A stretch of DNA of 64,000 nt from Paramyrothecium sp. XJ0827 (Eukaryota; Ascomycota; Sordariomycetes; Hypocreales; Stachybotryaceae), in assembly GCA_020881915.1 (NCBI GenBank), contig JAJFPB010000011.1:372001-436000 (forward strand). The letters are read 5' to 3'. The position numbers were made by a program, and so were the translations under genes. This document shows, piece by piece, positions 42,220-54,599 of this stretch (position 1 is the stretch's first letter; each line of letters begins with the position of its first letter). The notes under the pieces are model-generated. The model saw only the letters and a list, made by a program, of their open reading frames with translations, searched no databases and was not told the origin of the DNA.

Positions 42220-42368
42220 TCCTAAATGGTAAATTTTTTACTGAAGCTCTTGTGAAGGAAGTAAACGTGTGGGAATGGTGATCGGTGCACCGGGGTGGCT
42301 GAAAGATCTGAGACTTACGGGGGGTTACTTCCCCACTATAGCACCGCGGAATCAAAGCCAGCTCTCTA

Positions 42369-44658
42369 TCCCCTTGACAGTCCTAAGGTGCAGGGGATGT
42401 CTCGGCCTCCACACTACCCCTGTCCATAATGTCAGTACATTGAGGAACAAGGAAATCCCTGTCCATAGAAAAAGCTATGTAACCGATTGTGACTATGCTT
42501 CCACAACAGACAATGCTGCCGTTACTAGCTATCTGACGATGGAAGCAGACAATGATGCCGCCGCGGCCACAGTGGCCCCCGAGGAACGGATTCCTGTTAC
42601 AACAGACCATAGCCGGCGCGAGCAGGATATTGATAACACATGCCGGCCGGACCACAAGCCAACAAGGCGTACAGGGTCACATTTTGAACCCCTCGACGTT
42701 CCATATCGACCCCTTAAGGTCCGGGGCCTTCCAGAGACACCTTTGAAGCTATTCCAGCTCTTCCTACCCGAATCCCTAGTCAGTCAATGGGTCAATTACA
42801 CGAATAGCTCTGCCGATGACCCCGAAGACGAGCCGGCCGATGGGAGCCGTCAGAGTCAGTGGTACGAGACATCTATTGCAGAGCTATATATCTGGATAGC
42901 TATAGTGATATCAATGTCTCTGTACCCGGCTCCTTGTATTGAAGACTATTGGAAGGTGCCGAGAGATAGGCAGCAATTTGTCCCTACCTTTCCATGGATA
43001 CAGTTCATGACATATAACCGGTTTTTCCTACTAAAAAGACGGCTTCGAATTGACGATCCGGATACGGTCCACTATGGAATCCCTCGTCCATATAATAAGG
43101 TCAACGAATGGGCCAACCATATTATGAAAGCTGCTATAGCTGCTGTTGAAGTTGGCAGCGATATTGGTGTAGATGAGGGTATGGTCAAGTTCGAAGGCCG
43201 GTCCAAGCAGAAGGTGACGATCCCATCTAAGCCAACGCCCACAGGGCTCAAGGTCTGGATCCTAGCTATCCAAGGCTATATCCTACACTGGATTTGGCAT
43301 ACGCCTGGATCTAAATACGGCCCCGTCGGTGTGGAACGCCCACAGCAAAAGCCCTCAAAAAAACAGCCCCTGAACGAGCCGTCAGACGAGCCGTTGGATG
43401 AGGGCTCTGACGATATGTCTGACGATATAACTGACGATGCATCTGATATCTCGGAGGGCCCGGCAGACGATGCCTTGGAGGGCATTGACGAGGCCCTAGA
43501 TGTTGACAAGGCGCTTAACCCGACTCAAGCTGTCGTTGTTTTCCTAGTAAAACAGCTGCCGCCCAATACATATCATGTCTTTGTTGACAACCTCTTCTCG
43601 TCGCCGCAGCTCTTCCGGCAGCTACGACAGCTAGGCATTGGAGCCACAGGCACAGCCCGTACGAATAGTGGCATACATAGGGACCTTGTACTAAAAAAAG
43701 ACGATAATAAGGGCCGGAACCTATGGTCATGGGGGCATCTCATAGCCAAGCCCACAGCCAATAATAAGGTCAGGATATCTAGAAGTTCCTACTGAATTTC
43801 CCTATTAATAGCTAGATATGTAGGTCAACCAAATCGGCTGGAAGGACAATGCCTTAGTGTTGTTTTTAACTACGGTTTACACCGGCCAAGAGACCCTCGA
43901 ATGTATCCGCCGGCGGCCAACAACAACGAGGGCTCGAGCCCGCTCAATTAAACAGCTATTTGGTGACGAGCCCGTCTTAAAGCTGAATATCCCGTCTGTG
44001 GCAGCCGATTATAATAAATTGATGAATGCTGTAGACAGAGCTCTTCGAGCCAATAGGCATTTTAACCGTCGTCAGAGACGGGGCCCTGCCCGGGCTCTGC
44101 CCTGGTCCTTCCTCCTATCCGTAGCTCTGTCTAATAGCTTCATCTTGCAACAACAAGGTCAGCCGAGCTGGAAGCCGTATAGGTCCCAAAGCCGGTTCCA
44201 ATTGGCCTTAGTTGATGAGATTTTCCGTACATACAGAAAAGACGGGACATCTAGACAACGCTATCAAGCTGGCAATAGCTCGATCCCAACAGACGAGCAC
44301 AGTTGGATAGATAGAGAAAAAAGATCCTGCTGTCTAGCTTGTCAGGGCATTCAAATTGGGCCAAGGTCAAAGACCTCGCAGCAGGCTCAAAAACGCCGTC
44401 AAAATGACGCCCCTTTGGCCACATTGGATGCGAATAGCATCAATAGCCGGGCCGGCGCTGAGCCCCCTACGAAGAAGGGGAAATGGACCTCATATGGCTG
44501 TGACGTATGTAATGTAGCCCTTTGTAACGATGACGAATGCTGGGACTTCTATCATAAGCAAAAACATTAGGTAGATAATGTACCTGCATTTTCTAGCATT
44601 TTAATTGGATCAGATCCATGTCCGATACATCCCCTGCACCTTATGACTGCCAAAGGGA
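42369..44658 (+). mobile_element. piggyBac-like element copy C
   Basis: 2290 bp with TIRs TCCCCTTGACAGTCCTAAGG (left) and an imperfect inverse at the right end (CCTTATGACTGCCAAAGGGA). It is flanked by TA on both sides (42367-42368 and 44659-44660). It contains a transposase gene that remains open after removal of one intron. It may be functional. Confidence 0.88.
42539..44570 (+). CDS. piggyBac C transposase (about 658 aa, one intron)
   Basis: Exon 1 is 42539-43768, the intron 43769-43823 (GTCAGG...CTACTGAAT...TGTAG) and exon 2 43824-44570. The start MEADNDAAAATVAPEERIP is chosen because copies A, D and E begin at the same place. The DDE_Tnp_1_7 blocks are ETPLKLFQLFLPESLVSQW, then GVDEGMVKFEGRSKQKVTI (D about 210), VFVDNLFSSPQLFRQLRQL (D about 349) and AADYNKLMNAVDRALRANRH (D about 479). 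Copies A and B read VDRADH or VDRGDH at the last site, so C has lost two codons there, which may matter. An acidic insert (SDDMSDDITDDASDI) lies before the second Asp. The tail is a Cys/His domain: CLACQGIQIG, CDVCNVALCNDDECWDFYHK. Confidence 0.85.
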
Positions 44659-44660
44659 TA

Positions 44661-45059
44661 GTGCCCTATTGGCTTTACGCCACCGGGCGAAATAAATTGT
44701 GTGTGTGTGTGTGTGTGTGTATTATTGAATGTTGTGCATAAGCAGGTACCATCTATACGGATGGATTCAATACTGACACTATAATATGTAGCATTTTTAG
44801 AGGCTAGGAATATCTGTAATTGCTGCTATTTTGTCAAATTTGGTCAAATGGGTAAGACTACTGGCTCCCAATCGTGAGTAAGAAAAAGAAAACTATTCTT
44901 GCTCTTCCCTCCAGTGAGAGCATCCTCTGGTCTGGCATAAGGAATGGAGGAAATGGTGAGCGCATCTGCCATTATGCGACATGATTATGCCAATTTTTAC
45001 ACATCAATTGGTCGGTAGGCATATATATACAATTGATTTGTATCACGCCCCCTTTGCCC
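44661..45059. other. Gap with (GT)n microsatellite
   Basis: No gene is seen. About eleven GT units lie at 44699-44720. The last bases form the left flank of the hAT-1 element. Confidence 0.5.
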
Positions 45060-48000
45060 CAGAGTGCGTAATCAACCAATTCAACTCAACTGGTACCTCC
45101 TCGCAGTTGGATTGACATCCGGCCAAGTATATTTCAGTTGGATTGACGTTGGACGAGGCTGCTCTCAGTTGGATTGCAGTTGGTTGTTTCGGACCAACGG
45201 ATATCTCCGATCTTCACGTCTTAACGCCGATCCCACTCATCACTGCCATGAGGGTAGGACAATACCCTCCCTGCTCCATGACCGCATACTCTGCGCCATC
45301 CCAATAGTGTGTCGATCAAGACGAGTTCGTAAAGGTGATACCATCTTGCCCGCGCTACTGAACGACCTTTCAGTCTCTGCTGACATTGTAGGGATAGACA
45401 GCAAGTCAGAGGCCAGTCGAGAGAGGTTCGGATACTCCATTTCGTGCTCTTTCCACCAAGAAAGAGGGCTGAATTGGCATTTGTCGTCGGCTGGGGTAAA
45501 AGTCTGGATATAACGTTCGTACTCGTCAAGCGCTGGGCGCCGTTGCGAAGGATATCCCGCTCTGTCATCTGGATGCGCCCTTTTGCGTTTGCCGAGCGAC
45601 TGTGCCAGGAACGCGTCATATCCAGAGAGCGCCCTTCGGCTGCTCGCTGTCGACAGCATCGCTAAGCCAGGAACCACGCGAGTAGCATACTCCTCCTTCC
45701 ACATCTTCTTGAGTCTTGTCGAGTAATCTTCTTCCCACTGCGTCGCATCCGCATGTCCTTCCCAGTGGTATTGCAGCGCCGGCCACCCAAAGCAAGGGTG
45801 AAGCACTACAGCACCGATATACGCAACAGGCCAGAGTTTATCGTAGTACTCGTTAAGCTTCATCCACGCAAGGTTGATATGGGTAGCAACCATATCAGCG
45901 CTGTCCTTTCCCAAGCCCTCAAGGAGGTCATGACTCTGCTTGAGCTCCTCTAAATGCGTTAAGAGATACTCAAAGGAGGGGAAATACTCCCAAAAGGAGC
46001 CGGTGGTAACATGGTTATCCTCGCTAGTCTTCGGGTTGCCTTGTAGACGAACGGAGATCTCATCAAACGGCCGCAAGACTTGAATTAAAACCTCAACCAC
46101 ATCCCAGTCCTCTTCTGACAGCTCGTCGTCAATTATAGAAGGCTTCGTTGACTTTCTCTTGCCCCTTCCCCACGCCCTTTCTGCCTTGTCGACAATCCGA
46201 TTGAAGTATCTACGGAGAAGCAGAGCGCGGACCATCATACGGTGGCGAGAGTTCCAGCGGGTCTCGTTGTCAGCGATAGGTCTGAGCGGCACTCGCTTCT
46301 TCCTAGTCTCAGGATCGACGAGTTCAAGGACACCGCTTTTGAGATCTTCTTCTTGCCACTTCAAGAGGCACTCTAAGTGTTGTGGCGAGTTCAAGACAGC
46401 GGCGTTGAGATTGTGAAGTCGACCAATTGGGCCCCTCCTCCGCCATTGCATAAGCTTATCGGCCGGTAGAGAGTCGAAATCGTATTCGGAGTCCGGTTCG
46501 TTGCTGCCTGTATGCTCCACTGCGTCCGCCGCCTTGCCGAATATCAGCTGCTTGACGGCGAGGTTAATGACGTGGCCCAGACAGCGGAGACGGTGTTCGT
46601 CTGGGTCAAACTCGAATTCGTTGCCGAGAGCCACCATTGCCGTGTCGTTATTGCTGGCATTATCAAGGACCATATACCCAAGCCGGTCGCCTCCAAGATC
46701 CCACTCTGCCAAGACGTCAGCCACTTCGTTGGCTAAGCTATCGCCAGTATGGCGTCCGGATACGGCTGGAAGGGCGAGAAGCAGTTTCCGGTGCCGCCAT
46801 TGTTCGTCAACAAAGAAGCAGTTGACTCCAAGCAACGAGAGCTGATTGCGAGACGTCCAGCCATCAAATGTGATGTGAATCTTGCCACGAGCAGTTTTTA
46901 GATGTTCCGTTACAGCTCCTTTCGCCCCATTGTAGATCGATCGCAGTCGAGACCGAAGAACCGCGGAAGATGGTATCTTGTCTTTGTACATCGGGGTTGA
47001 CAAACTCAATGAGGCGGCGGAGACGCTCACTCTCGATTAGTCGGAAAGGAAGATTATCGTGTGTTATCCAGTCGACGAGAAGCTCTTCGAATGCGCCGAG
47101 TTTGAGCCTCCCAAGAATGGTAGAAAAGATACGCTGGTCGGCTGGGGCTGCAGTCACTCCAAAGTGTTCTGTCAGAGTCTTAGTGCGGCTGGGCGGCGTC
47201 ACGTCTTTCCTTCCTGGGTCCTGCAAGATTGAGTTGGAGTAAAAGAATGAGGAGCTGCTTATTGCTTACCTTGATCCCATGAATATCTCGCAGGTGCTTG
47301 ATAATATTGGCACTGCCGTTAGATTCGTACGAGAAGTGCGAGACCGTCCGGCACCTCTTCCTCACGCACAGACGGCATACCCATCGAAGCTTCTTGCTGT
47401 TACCCTTGAGCCTCATACGGAACCCTTTCACCCACCACCAGGCAACCTTTGCGCCATTAGTCCTCGGAGGCGTGCCTGCCCGAAGCTCGTCGTTGAAGAG
47501 CTCGAACGGGAACGTGGCTATCTCGCCAGGCGTAGGATTCTCATCCAGGTTAAATATCTTCCTCGGCGGGGTCTGCGGCGTTGAACCTGACAAGAATGAG
47601 GACTGAGTAGAGAGCCTCGACGGGCAGGGAGACGAATGTAGGGTCAAGGACGTTTCAGATCCTACTTGGCCCAAGAAAATGTCCTGGGAATCGATATCCA
47701 TCGTGTTGGCTGGGAAGCTAGACTGCTGGAGTCTGTCAGCGAAGGAATAGTATGGCTTCCTTCAGCGGCGACGTACTGCAACATTTGACGACCAGAGGCC
47801 AACGTCCTTTGCCTCCATTTTATCGGGCACGACAGCGCAGCCTTTCCAGGCCGTCTGCAGGGACAATTAACGCGTTGAGAAACCGCCACGCGATCCGACG
47901 CGCCGTGTGCAAATCGCGAAGCTCTGATGTGGTGCTAAGGCATGTTAGCAGGCACAGCCACGGCACTATATAATCTACGGTACCGGATGTATCTTGCAAC

Positions 48001-48892
48001 ATGAGAGATAGTAAAGAGTATGTTATCTCAGCGGCGAAGCCTAAGCTGTGGAGTTAAGAGATACCAGCCCCACCATAATAAATAGGCGGCCTGTACGGTA
48101 GCTCTTATCTAGCGTGTATAGGGTAGACTGTCCGACGTATCTTGCTCCTGAACGAAATTGCTGAAATCCTAATAAACACGTCAGTCTCTCTACGTGAAAT
48201 AACATTCATACAGTTAAAGTATACTCACTGAATTTCTTTTGCTGAAAGCTTTCTTCTGGTATCAATTCTATCATGGTTAGAGATATGTTTCCAAGGTATC
48301 GTTTCGTAGTCCAGAATGCCGTGTGCATGACAGTGAACATCGACCACTGTGACATGATGAATGTGGGGTGACAGGCCGCTGTACCTACACACAAGTCAAA
48401 ATGTTTCACTGGACGCATGTACTAGCGACTTTATAGATCCCCCACAGGCCTTCACGCGGAGGCTTAACTTCCAAAGCCCCACCGTTCAGCCTTCCGTGGA
48501 GAAGCTGAATGATAAGCTCAAGAATGAATTATAATCAGACGCCAGGCTGGCGCGAGAAGAGCGCGAAGCTGGCGCGGGTGGGAGAGGCGAGAAAGGGTTT
48601 GTTTCGTTTGGCTCAAGATGATGCCCCTCAGCGGCCGATCATTGGCCAGCGGGCCGTACGAAAAGCCAAACTGGGAAGTTGAAGGTGGGGTCAAAGTTAC
48701 GGCGCCCGGGCCTCACATGACCCTCGGACACTGGGAACGAGTTGGAACCGGTTGGATCCAAACCCAATCAACTGGACTTCTGAATTGGTTGGTTGCCAAG
48801 CACGGGGAGCGAGATCTCAGTTGAGTTGGACCCACAGTTGGAGGATCCAACGGCTCCAACGATTGGAAGTAGTTGGTTGATTACGCACTCTG
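45060..48892 (-). mobile_element. hAT-1 element
   Basis: The TIR CAGAGTGCGTAATCAACCAA starts at 45060 and its inverse ends at 48892 (3833 bp). Repeated CAGTTGGATTGA-type boxes occupy the left subterminal region (45108-45185) and related GTTGGAT boxes the right (48735-48870), as in other hAT elements. The outside 8-mers (CTTTGCCC and ACGCAATC) do not match, so no target duplication remains. The interior codes on the minus strand; 47702-48720 is non-coding upstream DNA. Confidence 0.8.
45240..47701 (-). pseudogene. hAT-1 transposase, one frameshift
   Basis: Exon 1 (47701-47270, MDIDSQDIFLGQ) codes a BED-type finger (WVCRLCVRKRC ... IIKHLRDIHGIK). A 49-nt intron follows (47269-47221, GTAAGC...TTGCAG). 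Exon 2 begins DPGRKDVTPPSRTKTLTEHF. Near 46970 a slip moves the frame to IPSSAVLRSRLRSIYNGAKG, after which the rest is open to 45240. Catalytic RNase H-like blocks are ARGKIHITFDGWTSRNQLSL, LGYMVLDNASNNDTAMVAL and RLRCLGHVINLAVKQL. The dimerisation domain is LSWWKEHEMEYPNLSRLASD, LLSIPTMSAETERSFSSAGK. Only this slip prevents a full protein. Confidence 0.85.
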
Positions 48893-48893
48893 A

Positions 48894-49892
48894 CGCAATC
48901 CCAGTCATCTAACTGTCCAATACTTGCATCGAACTGTGAGAGACTTTATCAAGTCCCCAAGAGCGCAAGCTTTTCTCCATTCCTCTACCAACCCAAAGTT
49001 TGATCCTTCTATGCAGCTTTGTCTCGCCTATCTCATGGATATGAAGGCGTGGGGTGGAAAGCAGACCGACGTTCATCTCCTTGACAGGGCAGAAGAGAAA
49101 TCTCCATCAATAATTGATGCTGTCAGTTGCCTCAGACAAGCCGCCAGAATGACGAAGGCAAACGACGGGGCAGCGGTAGAGTTGCTGGAGGACTTGAAGA
49201 GCATCATGAGTCGACATGACTACAGGGAGTCCATTGCAGATGACCCAAAGTATAGCAGCCGACAAGCCGTGCAGCTAGTCGGTACAAGAATGGCAGGACT
49301 CAATGACAGAGATGCAGTGGCTCACGCTAGCTTCCACATTTGGAGCACTGGCACATGGGGGGAGGATAAGGTCAAGAATCCGCGGACAGACGAGTCATTT
49401 CTCTCCCTGGCCTGCCTTCACAACGTGGTACCATATGTGAAGGCTAGAGCTGAGTGGGGAGGTCTGGTACAGCGAACAAAAGCAGATGGTGACCACTGGC
49501 CACTGCTCCTGGATGCCCTATCCACTGATGTGCCAGACCCAAGGATGGTGGAGTGTCTACTAAACATGGGTGCAGACCCAAACTACCAGCTCTCAAAGGT
49601 GAATTCTCAGAAGCCCTGGCTGGTGGCTCTGACCCAGGTGTCGTTTCTCTATACGATTCGTGAATTTCGCGATCCTAGAGAGTATGCTAAGGCGGAAAAG
49701 CTGTGGAAAGAGACATTGAAGCTAATGTACGTGAGAGGGGGTGCAAGAATAACGGTGCCGAAGCACCTTCTGTCTCCAATTGCTGAGAAGATCTTGCATG
49801 AATTGGGGGAGGAAACGAAGAATCAGGTGGTAGATCAACAAACAAGTAGGACAGGTTGGTTCGGAAACTGGTATCATGGGAGTCGCAGTTGA
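48894..49892 (+). pseudogene. C-terminal piece of a NACHT-type (STAND) protein
   Basis: The frame is open from the hAT-1 right end to TGA 49890-49892 (about 330 codons) without an ATG at its beginning. SHLTVQYLHRTVRDFIKSPR is the conserved block that follows the NACHT domain in many fungal STAND proteins. Further on, MVECLLNMGADPNYQL resembles an ankyrin-like unit. The NTP-binding part is not present on the far side of hAT-1 (left of 45060), so the gene was not simply split by that insertion. These proteins act in non-self recognition and cell death in fungi; this piece alone is unlikely to work. Confidence 0.6.
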
Positions 49893-50013
49893 AAGTGGAT
49901 GTTATGGATAATGCATCTGTTAAACCGCAGGTATCCTGCGCCTCTGTATTGCACGGCTCTAAGGTAGGAAATATGCCTTATTTTATAGGAAAAAGAAAAA
50001 GAAAAAAGTTATA

Positions 50014-51872
50014 ACGTACACCACAAGCGAAAGTCACAACTAAGCGAAAGTCACAAAAATCTCTCAACCTACAACCTCCCAATTCAATCAACCAATTCTC
50101 AACAAATCAACATGCCACAGCGAAATGATGAAGCTAATATTATTCTTGCCCTTCAAGCCCTTCAAAAAGACCCAAAATTAAAAGTCGGGCGCGCTGCATC
50201 AATCTACCAAGTCTGCAGACAGAAGCTGGGCCGCCGTCACCGAGGCACACCATCTCGACACGATATTATAGCCAATTCCCGTAAACTATCTGATCTTGAG
50301 GAACAGACGATAGTTCAGTATATCCTTGACCTGGATTCACGAGGATTTTCTCCCCGGCTTCGTTGCGTTGAAGATATGGCTAATCGCTTACTTGCGGAGC
50401 GCGACGCGCCTCCCGTTGGAACACATTGGGCTTCCAACTTCGTCAAACGGCAACCAGAGCTCCGGACGCGTTTCTTTCGCAGATATGACTACCAGAGGGC
50501 CAAATGCGAAGATCCAATTGCGATAAGCGCGTGGTTCGCGCTCGTGGCGAACACAATCGCGAAGTATGGCATTGGATCAAATGATATCTATAACTTTGAT
50601 GAGACTGGCTTTATGATGGGGGTGATTGCGAACGGTATGGTCATTACAGGCACAGAAAGGCGTGCAAACCCTAAGAAGGTTCAGCCTGGAAACCGTGAGT
50701 GGGTTACAGTCATTGAATCGATCAATGCTGAAGGGTGGGCGCTGCCGCCATTCATCATCGTTGCAGGCCAATATCACCTCTCTAGTTGGTATCGCGAAAA
50801 TAACCTCCCGGGCGATTGGGCTATTGCAACTACTAAAAATGGCTGGACCGATAACGAGACGGGCCTCGAGTGGCTAAAGCACTTCAATCGGCATACAATT
50901 CAGCGATCAAATGGTGCCTATCGTCTACTGATCCTTGATGGGCATGAGAGCCACCACTCGGTCGCCTTCGAGGATTTTTGCAAGGAGAATAAGATCATCA
51001 CGCTCTGTATGCCGCCTCATTCCTCTCACCTGCTCCAGCCTCTTGATGTGGGCTGCTTTGGGCCGCTTAAGAAGGCATATGGACGAGAAATAGAGCATTT
51101 GATCAAATGCTCTATCACACATGTTTCCAAGACCGAGTTCTTTCCTGCCTTCCACGCCGCACACCAAGCTACTATGACCAAGAAAAATATCGAGGGAGGC
51201 TTCCGAGGTGCCGGCCTTGCTCCTCTTGATGCAAACTATGTGATCTCGAAGCTGGATGTGAAGTTAAATACTCCAACGCCTCCTAAGGGAACCCCTGACC
51301 TTCCCGACCCTTGGGTTTCAAAGACCCCCAGACAGTCAGAGAAACTGATTATCAATCCGAATACCTTGAAAAGCGAATTAAAAGACATCAAAGCAGCTCC
51401 CCGGCATCAATTATCCAAGCATTAAGGTCATTGACCAAGGGAACTAAAGCAAACTCGCATCGAATAGCATTATTAGAGTCTGAGGTCAAGGACCTTCGAG
51501 AGGCAAATGCAATACTAAGCCGGCGCCGCAGAGAAAAAAGGAAACGCTTACGCGATGGAGGGACAATGACTGTAGAGGAAGGTCAAGCATCAATTGATCA
51601 GACGGATGTTGATATGCAGATATTGGCGGAAACATCGAGGAGAGGAGGTTCGGGAGGGTCAGCGCGACCGAGGGAAAGGCGCTGTGGTGTATGCGGCAAG
51701 CCCGGGCATAATGCACGAACATGTAAGGCAGATATTCCAGCCTCTGGAGATAAGTATAGAGATTAATTTGAATTGATTTTATGGTCTGCTGTGTTTTGAT
51801 TGAATTTCTTATTGGAAGGGTTGAGATTTTTGTGACTTTCGCTTAGTTGTGACTTTCGCTTGTGGTGTACGT
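50014..51872 (+). mobile_element. pogo/Fot1-like element P2
   Basis: Exactly 1859 bp, the same length as P1. The TIRs start ACGTACACCACAAGCGAAAG and are symmetric, each with two AAGCGAAAGTCACAA boxes. TA flanks both ends (50012-50013 and 51873-51874). Confidence 0.92.
50112..51766 (+). pseudogene. pogo P2 transposase, one frameshift
   Basis: The frame from MPQRNDEANIILALQALQ is open through both HTH domains and the DDD core (YNFDETGFMMG, LILDGHESHHS, LQPLDVGCFGPLKKAYGRE), then slips in a C-run near 51325. The remainder (TVRETDYQSEYLEKRIKRH to CGVCGKPGHNARTC) continues in the next frame to 51766. Only the coiled coil and zinc-knuckle tail would be lost, so a truncated enzyme with all catalytic residues could still be made. 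Confidence 0.88.
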
Positions 51873-51927
51873 TAGCCTATATGTAGATATAGATAGATTT
51901 CAGTAGATAGATAGTGCACGGACAATG

Positions 51928-54127
51928 CTACCCCCGGTCCACGGTCAGGACCATATCATTACCCACCTCCTTTAGCAACCCATCGTATCCCTCCAACAAC
52001 CCTGCTCTGAGCCATGATCTCACGGTCTGGGTAATAGCAATAGTACTCGCATCCAACCGGTGTCGTTTATGTGAGACCATGCTACCGGCGGAGGAGAACG
52101 TCCTCTCACACTCGGCAGCCATGGCGGGAATTGACAAGACGTCAATTGCCATTCTGGCTACACGAGGATACTCAAACCGCTTCACCGACCAGTACTCAAG
52201 CGGATTATCATGTTTTGAGTATACGTCGTTCTTTGTAGATAGCCACCTCTCAAATTCGTCTTCAACCATCCCGTTTTCATAATTCGTACTAGCCATAAGC
52301 TCATCTGGAACGAGTCAAATGGATTATGCTCTCGTGCCCTTACAGCTTCAGGAAGATTACTGTTTGTGATCTCCCATTGTGCAGGGAGGCCGCGATACTC
52401 CTCATCCCACAGCCTTTGGACAATCCGGCGAGCGGTATGCAGCCAGTCTTCCTTATCACCATACGCCCTTGTCAAGAAGGCCCATTGAATCCCGGGATGA
52501 AGAACCGTGGCCGCATAATAGATCGGCGTCTCGTCAAGTTTCGAATAGTACTTGTTCAGCTTGACCCAGGCAGAATTGACGCAGGAAGCATAGTAATTGG
52601 GTTCTGGCCGATTTACTGCCTCAATCTTGGCTTTCTCAAGCGTTGTGAGAAGAAATTCGTAGGCCACGGCTACTTGCCAGATGCTCCCGTACTGCGCCTC
52701 AATTCCTCCCTTGCGGAGCCGGGTTTGGCCGTCGCCTTCAAGCCGCAACAGGCAGGATTCGAACTTACTGAGTATGTCCTTGAACCAACCAAGCGCATCC
52801 CAATCCGCATCGGAAAGAAGATTGGCTTCCTTGAGACACGGGGAAGCGAGCTGGGCGGCTCCGCCGAATTCGGCCGAGATCGTGGAAACCTTTTGCCAGA
52901 TTGTATGGTGATGTCAATGAGCTCTTCAAGGTAACGCCGGAGCTTGATGGCCCGCTCAATCATGTAGTATTGCGAGAGCCAACGCGTGCTGTTGTCCACA
53001 ATCACATCAAGTGTGCCGGGGTAGCTCTTGTCGGCATCTTCTTCCTGCAGCTTGCGCAGAGCAGAAATGGCCTTGTTGGATCGATGGGCCCAAACTACAA
53101 GGTTGTGCAGTTTCCCAACCGGACCTCTCTTCATCCACTCGTCGAAGTCATCTGGATCAAGGTTCTCGAGGCTACCCTCGTCTTTGACGAAAAGCATGGC
53201 CTTCGCAACAAGATGGAGAATGTGTCCAAAGCACCGGATCCTTCGGCGGCTTGGGTCCTCCCACTGAAGCGTGGGACCTATCTCTTCAACCGCGCAATCA
53301 TTGCTAGGGGCATTGTCAAGAATAAAGTATCCAATTTTGTTGTTCGCTACTAGCTCAAACTCGTTCAGCACCTCCATGATAGCCGCGGAGACGTTTTCTC
53401 CTGTATGAGCATTTGTCACATTTGGGAGGCCGAGCACGATTTTCCGAGGTCGGAACGTTTCCTCCTCAAGAAAGAAGGCGTTCACGGAGAAGAACGAGTG
53501 CCTATTCCGCGAAGTCCAACCATCAAACGCAATATGAACCTGGCTCGGGCTTCGTAACATTGCATCGATGACATGCATTTTGTAGCTGTCGAACTCATGG
53601 ATGATACGAGCGCGGACCGTCTCGTGCGTAAGAACAGCGGAAGTCTCCTGAACTAGAGGATTGAGGTACTGAAAGACCTTCTGAAGCCCTTTGTGCTCCG
53701 GGACGCGGAAAGACAGATTTGCGTCGGTGATCCACTGAACCAACAGTCGCTGAAATTTGGTTCTGTTGAATCGGACGACTAGCTCGTCATGAAAGTCGTC
53801 TCTCTTGCGCTTCTTGGCGGAGAATTCATGGAGGCTTGGCTGATTGGAAGGTCGTTGTGACGTGTATCGCTTGGCTTTCGATGGATCTGGGCTCAAGATG
53901 CAGTGCGCCTTGGCAAGGTGGCCTTCAATATTCCTGGTGTTGGATGATACGTAGGCTTTGGGCTTGTGGGCTTTTTGCAGGACACAATGGCAACAGAGCC
54001 ATATGGGCGCACCTTGCTGATTGTTAGATGCTCTAGCGTGGACATCATAGCCATGGTTCCAAAACCATCCAGTAGCTAGGCCAGTGCGGGTTGAGAGAAC
54101 CCAATGCGTCCGGATAGACTCGGACAC
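51928..54127 (-). pseudogene. hAT-2 transposase, two frameshifts
   Basis: The start is MSESIRTHWVLSTRTGLATG (54127). A BED-like finger (WLCCHCVLQKAHKPKA ... EGHLAKAHCI) is followed by the catalytic blocks PSQVHIAFDGWTSRNRHSFF, IGYFILDNAPSNDCAVEEI and RIRCFGHILHLVAKAMLF. A slip near 52890 leads to VSTISAEFGGAAQLASPCLK and onward, and a second near 52300 to MASTNYENGMVEDEFERWLS and the dimerisation domain (YPRVARMAIDVLSIPAMAAE, CERTFSSAG). No intron is needed. It belongs to a different lineage from hAT-1 (about one third alike by eye). The element ends were not found; both sides run into TAGA-rich repeats. Confidence 0.8.
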
Positions 54128-54599
54128 TGCCTCCCAGTCTTTTATCGTTGAGGGGCTGCTGGGTGATGATGATGATGATGATGATGATAGTAGCGTAGGA
54201 GCGGCTGACTGGGGAGAGGAATTGTATGAATTGGATGGGGAAGCAAAAATATCGGCTTGAAACGCTATTGTGGGGAGTTGGAGTAGGTAGCTTGGCTGAA
54301 TCCAGGACTAATGTGAACAGCCAAAAAATTTGGTGATGGGGAAGGAAAAAAGAGACTAAAGAAGGGCAAGATTGGGCAAGTATAGGTACCGTAGTATAAG
54401 GGTAAATTACAAGTAGTTATGGGTGCTTCTACTTCCCGTAAATATGGGTCCAATTCTTGGCATCTATCTACATTTTGTCTATCTACAAGAGGTCCAGATA
54501 GATAGATAGATGACCCACATAGACCTTTGATAGATAGATAGATGTAGATCTACATAGATCTACATCTACATTTCGTCTACATCGGTAGATAGATTCGCC
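54128..54599. other. Gap with GAT and TAGA simple repeats
   Basis: (GAT)n lies at 54164-54188. TAGATAGATAGA-type repeats, partly inverted (GTAGATCTACATAGATCTAC), lie at 54480-54595. No gene is seen; this is the upstream side of hAT-2. Confidence 0.6.
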
